From the NCBI GenBank assembly GCA_003155175.1, contig PMFP01000131.1, positions 1 to 9,482 on the forward strand: 9,482 bases of DNA, read 5' to 3'. The notes under the pieces were generated by a model. The model saw nothing but the letters and a program-made list of their open reading frames with translations. It was not told where the DNA came from and made no database searches. The DNA is from Vulcanimicrobiota bacterium (GTDB taxonomy: Bacteria; Vulcanimicrobiota; Vulcanimicrobiia; Vulcanimicrobiales; Vulcanimicrobiaceae). Of the stretch, positions 1 through 5,159 are shown piece after piece. Positions within the stretch are counted from its first letter, which is position 1. Each line of letters starts with the position of its first letter. Both the position numbers and the translations under genes were made by a program.

Positions 1-90
1 ACTCGGCCGCTCACGGGGGCTCTGACGACGGGGCTTGGGGACCTGCGGATCGCTGGTGCGACTTCGCTTGCTCGTGAGCGCGGTGGTTAA
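1..90 (+). CDS. Possible C-terminal end of an upstream gene (partial, unidentified)
   Basis: Frame 1 is open from the window edge to a TAA at 88-90 and would encode a 29-residue tail beginning TRPLTGALTTGL and ending ARERGG. I do not recognise the family. Another frame is open to a TGA at 75-77 but gives a Trp/Cys-rich peptide, which is less protein-like. The stop at 90 lies 37 nt before the preferred dxs start, so this could be an upstream member of the same transcription unit. The fragment is too short for more; it may not be coding. Confidence 0.25.
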   Translation, partial: TRPLTGALTTGLGDLRIAGATSLARERGG

Positions 91-127
91 AGGGCGCTCC
101 GACTGCTGGCCGAAGTTCCGCCCAATC

Positions 128-2020
128 TTGTTTCTAGAACGCATTGAATCCCCGGCCGACGTTAAGTCGCTCAAGCGTCAGGATCTCGACGATCTCGCTC
201 GCGAGATTCGCGATATGCTGGTCGTGACGTGCGCACGCAACGGCGGTCATCTCGCTCCGAATCTCGGCGTCGTCGAATTGACGCTTGCGCTGCACCGCGT
301 CTTGGATTTGCCGAACGACAAATTGGTATGGGACGTGAGCCATCAGGTCTACGTTCACAAGCTCTTGACCGGACGCCGCGCGCGCTTCCACACGCTCAAG
401 AAGGGCGGTGGGATTTCGGGTTTTGCGATGCGCAGCGAATCGGAGTACGATGCGTTCGGCGCCGGCCACGCGAGCACGAGCGTTTCGGCCGCGTACGGGA
501 TGGCGATCGCGCGCGATCTCGCGGGGCGTAAGGAAGCGATCGTCGCGGTGCTCGGCGACGGCGCGCTCACCGGCGGCCTCGCGTACGAAGCGCTCAACAA
601 CGCCGGCCAGCTCGACTCGAATTTCATCGTCATTCTGAACGACAACGAGATGTCCATTGCGCCCAACGTCGGTTCGATGGCCTCCTATTTGTCCGTGCTG
701 CGCAGCAAGCCGCTGGCCAACATCGCACGCGACCGCGCCAACGACGTTCTCGGACACTTGCCCTTCGGGGGCACCGCGCGCAAGGCGCTGGCGAGCGCGG
801 AAGTTGCCGCGATGCGGTTCGTCTCACCGTCGAGTAAGACGGCCGTGATCTTCGAGGAACTGGGTTTTCGCTACATGGGGCCCTTCGACGGTCACAACGT
901 GGACGTGCTGGTGGACGCCCTCATCACCGCGCGGACCGTGCCGGGTCCGGTCTTGATGCACGTTCGCACGGTCAAGGGAAAGGGTTACGAACCTGCCGAG
1001 CGCGACGCCCGGACGTTCCACGGTTGCGGCGCGTTCGACGTCGAGAACGGTAAACTCGAAATTTCACCCAACGCGCGGCCGACGTTCGCCGATGCCTTCG
1101 GCGACGCGATGAACGTGGTAGCCCAGCGCGACCAACGCGTGATCGGCATTACGGCCGCCATGCCCGACGGGACCAAACTCTCCAAGTTCGCAAAGCGGTT
1201 TCCCGACCGGTATTTCGACGTCGGCATCGCCGAGGCGCATGCGGTGTGCTTTGCAGCCGGCGCCGCCGCGGCGGGCCTGCGCCCGGTCTGTGCGATCTAC
1301 TCGACCTTTTTGCAGCGCGCGTACGACCAAGTCGTTCACGACGTCTGCGTGCAGAATCTTCCCGTCGTGTTCTGCATGGATCGCTCGGGGCTGATCGGAG
1401 ACGACGGTCCGACGCACATGGGACTTTACGACGTCACGTACCTGCGCGCGTTGCCGAACATCACGATCATGGCGCCGCGCGACGAGGACGAACTGCTCCC
1501 GATGCTCGAGCATGGCCTCACGCTCGACGGTCCCAGCGCCATTCGCTATCCGCGCGGCTCGACGTCCGGACGCCGCCGCATGCCGGTCGCGCCCATCGTC
1601 CACGGGAAGGCCGAGATCCTGCGGCAAGGATCGGGTGTCGCGTTGTTGGCGCTCGGAAATACGGTTGAGGCGGCCCTGGACGCCGCCGACCTGCTCGACC
1701 GCGATCCGTCCGGCATCTCGCCGACGGTCGTCAACGCGCGTTTCGTACGGCCCCTGGATGAGGCGGCAATCGAGGAGTTGGCGCGCACCCACGGGATCAT
1801 CGTCACCTTGGAGGAGCACTCGCTCGCAGGCGGGTTCGGCTCGGCGGTCGTAGAGTCGGTCTCGGACCGCAAGCTCGCGGTCCGCGTCGAGCGCATCGGA
1901 GTGCCCAGCGTGCTCGTGCATCACGACTCGCAGGCGAATCAGCGCGCGAAATTCGGCCTTTCGCCCGAGGCGATCGCCCAGCGCGTGCGAGAGTTGCTTG
2001 TCGCTCCCGTCTCCCCGTGA
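128..2020 (+). CDS. dxs: 1-deoxy-D-xylulose-5-phosphate synthase
   Basis: This cytosolic thiamine-diphosphate enzyme condenses pyruvate with glyceraldehyde 3-phosphate to make DXP, the first step of the MEP isoprenoid pathway and also a precursor of thiamine and pyridoxal. Visible landmarks are GGH (His41), DVSHQVYVHK (69-78), GAGHASTS (111-118), the ThDP motif GDG (143-145) followed by NDNEMS (171-176), DGH near 260, GIAEAH with the catalytic Glu369, YSTFLQRAYDQ, DDGPTHMG and RYPRGS. The frame stays open upstream to a TTG at 35, but family similarity begins at FLERIESPADV, so I place the start at TTG 128, giving 630 residues, the normal length. No good Shine-Dalgarno site precedes any candidate start; GTG 83 is an alternative. 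Family-typical DVGHQ reads DVSHQ here, and GIAEQH reads GIAEAH. The stop at 2018-2020 abuts the secG promoter. The identity is certain; the exact start is not. Confidence 0.96.
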   Translation: MFLERIESPADVKSLKRQDLDDLAREIRDMLVVTCARNGGHLAPNLGVVELTLALHRVLDLPNDKLVWDVSHQVYVHKLLTGRRARFHTLKKGGGISGFAMRSESEYDAFGAGHASTSVSAAYGMAIARDLAGRKEAIVAVLGDGALTGGLAYEALNNAGQLDSNFIVILNDNEMSIAPNVGSMASYLSVLRSKPLANIARDRANDVLGHLPFGGTARKALASAEVAAMRFVSPSSKTAVIFEELGFRYMGPFDGHNVDVLVDALITARTVPGPVLMHVRTVKGKGYEPAERDARTFHGCGAFDVENGKLEISPNARPTFADAFGDAMNVVAQRDQRVIGITAAMPDGTKLSKFAKRFPDRYFDVGIAEAHAVCFAAGAAAAGLRPVCAIYSTFLQRAYDQVVHDVCVQNLPVVFCMDRSGLIGDDGPTHMGLYDVTYLRALPNITIMAPRDEDELLPMLEHGLTLDGPSAIRYPRGSTSGRRRMPVAPIVHGKAEILRQGSGVALLALGNTVEAALDAADLLDRDPSGISPTVVNARFVRPLDEAAIEELARTHGIIVTLEEHSLAGGFGSAVVESVSDRKLAVRVERIGVPSVLVHHDSQANQRAKFGLSPEAIAQRVRELLVAPVSP

Positions 2021-2026
2021 TACAAT
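1998..2026 (+). promoter_or_regulatory. Sigma70-like promoter for secG-oppD-oppF
   Basis: TTGTCG (1998-2003, 4 of 6 consensus bases) and TACAAT (2021-2026, 5 of 6) are separated by exactly 17 nt. The -10 box begins at the base after the dxs stop codon, and the -35 box lies inside the end of dxs. Transcription would start near 2033 and leave a leader of about 48 nt before secG. An AT-rich hexamer stands out in this GC-rich sequence. Confidence 0.55.
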
Positions 2027-2042
2027 CGCGGGCGTATTTTTT

Positions 2043-2059
2043 GCCGGATCAGCTCCGGC
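2043..2059 (+). other. Small stem-loop in the secG leader
   Basis: GCCGGA (2043-2048) and TCCGGC (2054-2059) can pair around a 5-nt loop. A six-T run (2037-2042) precedes the stem instead of following it, so it does not look like an intrinsic terminator. It lies 6 nt upstream of the secG ribosome binding site and may affect mRNA stability or initiation, or be chance. Confidence 0.3.
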
Positions 2060-2065
2060 TCGTTT

Positions 2066-2071
2066 AGGAGA
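2066..2071 (+). promoter_or_regulatory. Ribosome binding site fixing the secG GTG start
   Basis: AGGAGA lies 9 nt upstream of GTG 2081. No ATG occurs in frame before the first membrane helix, so this site decides the start and makes the long N-terminal extension of SecG credible. Confidence 0.7.
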
Positions 2072-2080
2072 AATCGCATC

Positions 2081-2464
2081 GTGAAGCCCATCGTGCTCGC
2101 CGCCGCGGCGACGGCAGCGCCCGCGGCCAACTCGCCGCTTACGCTGCCCAAAACCCTCACGCCGCCCGTCACGCAGACGCTGACCGTTCCGCCGGTGATC
2201 GTTCCGCACACGGCCATCGCGGCGAACGCTCCGTGGCTCACGCACGGCATCGCGGGCCTTTTCGTCATTTCCGCGCTGGCGCTGATCGTGCTGCTGGCGG
2301 TGCAAACGACCAAGCAAGAGGGGCTGTCGGGAACGATCGGCGGGCGCGTGCAGTCGGATTTTCGCGGTCGCCTCGGAACCGACGAGCAACTCAAACGGGT
2401 CACCGGCGTCACTGCCGTCACGTTCGTCATCACTGCCTTCGTGCTCTCGCTCACGGGCATCTAG
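2081..2464 (+). CDS. secG: Preprotein translocase subunit SecG with long N-terminal extension
   Basis: SecG is the small membrane subunit of the SecYEG channel and assists SecA-driven protein export. The conserved core spans residues 54-127: helix 1 (about 54-74), the cytosolic QTTKQEGLSGTIGG loop (75-88), the QLKRVTG segment (103-109) and helix 2 (about 108-125). Positive charges lie in the loop between helices, consistent with both ends facing outward. The first 50 residues are an extra Ala/Pro/Thr-rich segment absent from typical SecG proteins, which are commonly about 70-110 residues long. Residues 1-16 resemble a short signal peptide with a possible cleavage after APAA. The GTG start is supported by AGGAGA 9 nt upstream. 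The gene follows its own promoter and is 9 nt from the next ATG, so it probably leads an operon with the ABC ATPases. Confidence 0.9.
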   Translation: MKPIVLAAAATAAPAANSPLTLPKTLTPPVTQTLTVPPVIVPHTAIAANAPWLTHGIAGLFVISALALIVLLAVQTTKQEGLSGTIGGRVQSDFRGRLGTDEQLKRVTGVTAVTFVITAFVLSLTGI

Positions 2465-2473
2465 CTTCCGACG

Positions 2474-3505
2474 ATGCCGCTGCTCGAGGTGAAGAACCTC
2501 CGCACGACGTTCCGGACCGAAGACGGTCCGGTGACAGCGGTGAACGGCCTCACGTTTTCGCTCGAGGCTGGGCAGACGCTCGGAATCGTCGGCGAGTCGG
2601 GCTCCGGCAAATCGGTGACCTCGCTCTCGATCATGCGCCTGCTCTCGCGCAATGCGGCGGTCGAAGCGGACGCGATCAATTTCAACGGCGAGAACCTGAT
2701 GACCAAGAGCGAAGCGGAGATGCGCAAGATTCGCGGTTATAAGATCGCGATGATCTTCCAAGACCCGATGACCTCGCTCAATCCGGTCCTCACGGTCGGC
2801 GAGCAGATCGCCGAGGCGGTGCGCCTCCACCTCGGATACGACCGCAAGGCGGCCCGCGACAAGGCCGTCGAGATGTTTGAGAAGGTCCGCATTCCCTCTC
2901 CCGCGCAGCGAATCGACGACTATCCGCATCAGTTTTCGGGCGGCATGAGGCAACGCGTCATGATCGCGATGGCCCTCTCGTGCAACCCGCAACTCCTCAT
3001 CGCCGACGAGCCGACGACCGCGCTCGACGTCACGATCCAGGCCCAGATTCTTCAGCTCATGAACGACATGCAGAACGAGACCGGCGCGGCCATCATTCTC
3101 ATCACGCACGATCTCGGCGTCGTCGCGGAGGTCTGCCGGAACGTGCTCGTCATGTACGGCGGCAACATGGTGGAGTACGGGAGCGCCGACCAGATTTTCC
3201 GGGCGCCGCGCATGCCGTACACGCAGGGCCTCTTGGCGTCGCTCCCGCGGCTCGACGACCGCCGCCAAGAGCGCCTGCAGCCGATCAAGGGACAACCGCC
3301 CAACCTTCTGAATTTGCCGCCGGGCTGTGCCTTCGCGCCGCGCTGCGCGTACCGCATGCCGGCGTGCGACCAGCCGGTCGGCCTCTACGATTTCGGCAAC
3401 GGGCACGTCGCCCGGTGCGCGCTCTACGACGAACGATATACGGAACAGCGTCCGGCCGACTTCCCCGGCGCTCCGGTCGCTTCGGCGGTACGCGTTCCCG
3501 GATGA
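2474..3505 (+). CDS. oppD: Oligopeptide/dipeptide-type ABC transporter ATPase, OppD/DppD family
   Basis: This is one of the two cytosolic ATPases that drive a peptide-type (or nickel/glycoside-type) ABC importer. In its 343 residues it shows Walker A GESGSGKS (40-47), Q-loop Gln96, signature FSGGMRQ (154-160), Walker B LLIADE with Glu179, and switch His212. The C-terminal oligopeptide-transporter domain follows (about 240-320) with PYTQGLLAS and PPGCAFAPRC. Cys285, 291, 298 and 315 match the cysteine pattern that binds a [4Fe-4S] cluster in characterised DppD proteins. ATG 2474 lies 9 nt after the secG stop without a strong ribosome site, suggesting translational coupling. The stop overlaps the next start as ATGA. 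No permease or solute-binding gene is in the window, so the substrate cannot be told; dppD is an equally good name. Confidence 0.92.
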   Translation: MPLLEVKNLRTTFRTEDGPVTAVNGLTFSLEAGQTLGIVGESGSGKSVTSLSIMRLLSRNAAVEADAINFNGENLMTKSEAEMRKIRGYKIAMIFQDPMTSLNPVLTVGEQIAEAVRLHLGYDRKAARDKAVEMFEKVRIPSPAQRIDDYPHQFSGGMRQRVMIAMALSCNPQLLIADEPTTALDVTIQAQILQLMNDMQNETGAAIILITHDLGVVAEVCRNVLVMYGGNMVEYGSADQIFRAPRMPYTQGLLASLPRLDDRRQERLQPIKGQPPNLLNLPPGCAFAPRCAYRMPACDQPVGLYDFGNGHVARCALYDERYTEQRPADFPGAPVASAVRVPG

Positions 3506-4554
3506 CGATGGAGGCAACCCTTGCGGCCCCCACGACCGGCGCGCTGCTCGAGGTCAAGGCCCTCAAGAAGTACTTTCCGATTCATGCCGGGTTGTTCTCC
3601 CGGCACGTGGCGGACGTGAAGGCGATCGACGGCGTGGACTTCGAAATCCGGCGCGGCGAGACGCTCGGCTTAGTGGGCGAGTCGGGTTCGGGAAAGACGA
3701 CGATCGGCCGGGTCGTGATGCGGCTGTTGCCGGCGACGAGCGGCGACGTGTCGTTTGACGGGCGCGACATCCTGGCGATGGGGCGTGGCGACGTACGCCA
3801 TTTGCGCCGCCAGATGCAGATCATTTTCCAAGACCCCTACGCTTCGCTGAACCCTCGCATGACGGTCGGCGACATCGTCGGGGAGCCGCTCCGGATTCAC
3901 AACTTGGCCAGCGGAAAGGCAGCCGAGGATCGCGTTCGCGATCTCCTCAAATTGGTCGGCCTGCGCCCGTACCACGCCAACCGCTATCCCCACGAGTTTT
4001 CGGGCGGCCAGCGCCAGCGCATCGGCGTCGCGCGAGCCCTGGCCGTGGACCCGAAATTCATCGTCTGCGACGAACCGGTCTCGGCGCTCGACGTCTCGAT
4101 TCAAGCGCAGGTCATCAATCTGCTCGAGGATCTCCAGCAGCAGCTCGGACTGACGTACCTTTTCATCGCACACGACCTCTCGGTCGTTCGCCACATCTCG
4201 ACGCGCGTCGCCGTGATGTACGTCGGCAAGTTGGTCGAACTGGCGGGTCGCGACGCCCTCTACGAAAATCCGCTGCACCCGTATACCCAGGCGCTGCTCT
4301 CCGCTATTCCGATTCCCGACCCGGCGGTCGAAGCGCGGCGGACGCGCATCGTGCTCAAGGGCGACATTCCGTCACCGGTAGACCCGCCGTCCGGCTGCCG
4401 TTTTCACACGCGCTGTCCCATCGCCTTCGAGCGATGCAGCGTCGAAGAGCCGGCGTTCGTAGACTATGGTTCGGGGCATTTTGCCGCCTGTCACTGGGTC
4501 GCCGAGCACGGCGGGCAGGCGCCCAATCTCGCGAACGGCCCGATCGTTCTCTAA
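3502..4554 (+). CDS. oppF: Oligopeptide/dipeptide-type ABC transporter ATPase, OppF/DppF family
   Basis: This is the partner ATPase that would form a heterodimer with the preceding OppD-like protein on a membrane permease pair. In its 350 residues it shows the family-typical start LLEVKALKKYFPI, Walker A GESGSGKT (59-66), Q-loop Gln110 in IIFQDPYASLNPRM, signature FSGGQRQ (166-172), Walker B FIVCDE with Glu191, and switch His224. A C-terminal oligopeptide domain contains HPYTQALLSAIP and four cysteines (299, 305, 312, 330). The frame is open far upstream inside oppD, but ATG 3502 gives the family length and overlaps the oppD stop by 4 nt (ATGA); ATG 3508 is a possible alternative. The gene ends 79 nt before the stop of the convergent minus-strand gene. 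The substrate is unknown. Confidence 0.93.
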   Translation: MTMEATLAAPTTGALLEVKALKKYFPIHAGLFSRHVADVKAIDGVDFEIRRGETLGLVGESGSGKTTIGRVVMRLLPATSGDVSFDGRDILAMGRGDVRHLRRQMQIIFQDPYASLNPRMTVGDIVGEPLRIHNLASGKAAEDRVRDLLKLVGLRPYHANRYPHEFSGGQRQRIGVARALAVDPKFIVCDEPVSALDVSIQAQVINLLEDLQQQLGLTYLFIAHDLSVVRHISTRVAVMYVGKLVELAGRDALYENPLHPYTQALLSAIPIPDPAVEARRTRIVLKGDIPSPVDPPSGCRFHTRCPIAFERCSVEEPAFVDYGSGHFAACHWVAEHGGQAPNLANGPIVL

Positions 4555-4573
4555 CCGGCGAACGCACAAAGAA

Positions 4574-4606
4574 GAAGGGCAATCGCAGTTTTCGCGATCG
4601 CCCTTC
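4574..4606. terminator. Stem-loop between convergent genes, likely terminator
   Basis: Bases 4574-4586 pair with 4594-4606 in a 13-bp stem with one A-C mismatch and a 7-nt loop (AGTTTTC). Read on the minus strand, the stem is followed by CTTCTTTGTG, a moderate T tract, which suits termination of the basic-protein gene. On the plus strand it lies 20 nt after the oppF stop but is followed only by a weak CTTCGG stretch, so it may act in both directions with unequal strength. Confidence 0.65.
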
Positions 4607-4633
4607 GGTCACTTCGTCCGATTTCCGCTACGC

Positions 4634-4939
4634 TTATTTCTTGCGGCGGACGGCTTTCCGTACGGCCTTTTTGCGGACCGCCTTCTTGGCTACCTTACGG
4701 CGGACCGCTTTCCGAACCGCCTTCTTCGCGACTTTGCGGCGGACGGCCTTACGGACTACCTTCTTGGCCACCTTGCGGCGAACGGCCTTACGAACCGCTC
4801 TCTTGACGATCTTGCGGCGGACGGCCTTGCGGACTATCTTGCGTGCCGCTGCCTTGCGAACGCCTTTCTTGCCCGCCCTTTTCTTGACGGCCTTCACGAC
4901 TTCGGCGATCGTATCGCCGTTCAACATCGAGTCGTCCAT
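4634..4939 (-). CDS. Histone H1-like, Lys/Arg-rich tandem-repeat protein
   Basis: The 101-residue product has 47 Lys or Arg residues and only four acidic ones, all in the first 13 residues. It contains no aromatic residue, Pro, Cys, His or Gln. After a short leading segment (MDDSMLNGDTIAEVV), residues 38-89 are four tandem 13-residue units of the type KAVRRKVAKKAVR, followed by a partial unit ending RRKK. This composition matches bacterial histone H1-like nucleoid proteins, so binding and compaction of DNA or RNA is likely (inference). It differs from the common PAKK-type tails in lacking proline and being rich in Arg and Val. The ATG has a strong AGGAGGA site and a recognisable promoter, and a stem-loop follows the stop. 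These signals argue that it is a real gene and not a compositional artefact. It is divergent from topA. I do not know a gene name for it. Confidence 0.8.
   Translation of the reverse strand: MDDSMLNGDTIAEVVKAVKKRAGKKGVRKAAARKIVRKAVRRKIVKRAVRKAVRRKVAKKVVRKAVRRKVAKKAVRKAVRRKVAKKAVRKKAVRKAVRRKK
4673..4828 (-). repeat. Four tandem 39-bp units within the basic-protein gene
   Basis: The units lie at 4790-4828, 4751-4789, 4712-4750 and 4673-4711, each encoding 13 residues of the KAVRRKxxKxxVR pattern. Copies differ at synonymous and a few non-synonymous positions, mainly I/V/A and K/R exchanges. In-frame repeat gain or loss could change protein length without a frameshift. Confidence 0.85.
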
Positions 4940-4942
4940 TGT

Positions 4943-4949
4943 TCCTCCT
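4943..4949 (-). promoter_or_regulatory. Strong ribosome binding site of the basic-protein gene
   Basis: On the minus strand the sequence reads AGGAGGAACAATG. This near-perfect Shine-Dalgarno site, 4 nt before the ATG when counted from AGGAGG, fixes the start at 4939. Confidence 0.75.
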
Positions 4950-4950
4950 C

Positions 4951-4964
4951 GTCCCCCGGGGGAC
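4951..4964. repeat. Perfect 14-bp palindrome next to the ribosome binding site
   Basis: GTCCCCCGGGGGAC is its own reverse complement. In the minus-strand transcript it lies one base upstream of the AGGAGGA site and could form a 5-bp GC hairpin with a CCGG loop. It could be an operator, a translation-modulating hairpin, or chance in GC-rich DNA. Confidence 0.4.
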
Positions 4965-4981
4965 GAAAGCTAATGTGGACC

Positions 4982-4998
4982 GCGCACCTAGGATGCGC
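4982..4998. repeat. Near-palindrome in the basic-protein leader
   Basis: GCGCA (4982-4986) and TGCGC (4994-4998) flank the palindrome CCTAGG plus one extra A. The element starts just downstream of the predicted minus-strand transcription start (about 5001), a usual place for a repressor site. The function is unproven. Confidence 0.35.
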
Positions 4999-5002
4999 TT
5001 TC

Positions 5003-5039
5003 TGCAAATCATAGAGGATTTTTGCAAATCATGCAAATC
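5003..5039. repeat. Three direct repeats TGCAAATC
   Basis: Exact copies occur at 5003-5010, 5023-5030 and 5032-5039; the first two extend to TGCAAATCAT. Start-to-start distances are 20 and 9 nt. They cover the -10 box, the spacer and the -35 box of the predicted minus-strand promoter, so they may be binding sites for a regulator. The array is too short and irregular to be CRISPR. Confidence 0.55.
5008..5036 (-). promoter_or_regulatory. Sigma70-like promoter of the basic-protein gene
   Basis: On the minus strand, TTGCAT (plus-strand 5031-5036, 3 of 6 consensus bases) and TATGAT (plus-strand 5008-5013, 5 of 6) are 17 nt apart. Transcription would start near 5001, giving a leader of about 62 nt that contains both short palindromes and the AGGAGGA site. 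The AT-rich composition here contrasts with the flanking sequence. Confidence 0.5.
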
Positions 5040-5040
5040 T

Positions 5041-5064
5041 TACGCGCGCTCGCGAGCGCGCGTA
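5041..5064. repeat. Perfect 24-bp palindrome with alternating CG arms
   Basis: The left arm TACGCGCGCTCG (5041-5052) and the right arm CGAGCGCGCGTA (5053-5064) are exact reverse complements with no spacer. Nine bases at each end alternate pyrimidine and purine, a pattern that favours Z-DNA under negative supercoiling. It lies 4 nt upstream of the predicted -35 box of the minus-strand gene and about 60 nt upstream of the topA -35 box. No T tract follows on either strand close enough for a terminator. Confidence 0.6.
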
Positions 5065-5065
5065 G

Positions 5066-5090
5066 CCGGTCGCAAAGCGGCTTGCGCCGG
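5066..5090 (+). other. Bulged stem-loop upstream of topA
   Basis: CCGG-T-CGCAA (5066-5075) pairs with TTGCG-CCGG (5082-5090) in nine base pairs, with a bulged T at 5070 and a 6-nt loop. It follows directly after the 24-bp palindrome and lies upstream of the predicted topA promoter, so it would act as DNA and not as topA leader RNA. It could be a binding site or chance. Confidence 0.3.
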
Positions 5091-5122
5091 GCACATTTCC
5101 CGAGGCCGGAGAGCCGCCATCG

Positions 5123-5152
5123 TTGCCGCCCGCTTGACGCCGGGGTTATACT
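5123..5152 (+). promoter_or_regulatory. Predicted topA promoter giving a leaderless transcript
   Basis: TTGCCG (5123-5128, 4 of 6) and TATACT (5147-5152, 5 of 6) are 18 nt apart. The -10 box ends 7 nt before the GTG at 5160, so transcription would begin at or next to the start codon. No usable Shine-Dalgarno site lies before that GTG, which agrees with a leaderless mRNA. Confidence 0.5.
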
Positions 5153-5159
5153 TAGGCCC

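Noticed and set aside
2980..3501. Upstream extension of the oppF frame within oppD
   Set aside because: It is the out-of-frame shadow of the oppD signature and C-terminal region; the ATGA overlap start gives the normal family length.
1064..3517. Very long open frame on the minus strand (817 codons) opposite dxs, secG and oppD
   Set aside because: It is antisense to three well-recognised genes, its product is a low-quality Arg/His/Asp-rich string without motifs, and such open antisense frames are common opposite GC-rich coding sequence.
4594..4601. GCGATCGC, the core of the cyanobacterial HIP1 repeat
   Set aside because: A single copy that is one arm of the terminator-like stem; it is not evidence of cyanobacterial origin.
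4434..5014. Two overlapping plus-strand open frames opposite the basic-protein gene
   Set aside because: Their apparent repeats simply mirror the 39-bp DNA repeats, they lack ribosome sites, and the minus-strand gene has promoter, ribosome site and terminator.
5003..5039. CRISPR-like array
   Set aside because: The repeats are 8 bp with irregular spacings and no spacer-sized units or cas genes.
5134..5152. TTGACG as the -35 box for the topA TATACT
   Set aside because: The spacing is only 7 nt, far too short; TTGCCG at 5123-5128 with an 18-nt spacer fits.
5022..5159. ATG 5022 as the start of topA
   Set aside because: It would translate through the TGCAAATC repeats and the palindrome; similarity to TopA begins at KKPLIIVES right after GTG 5160.
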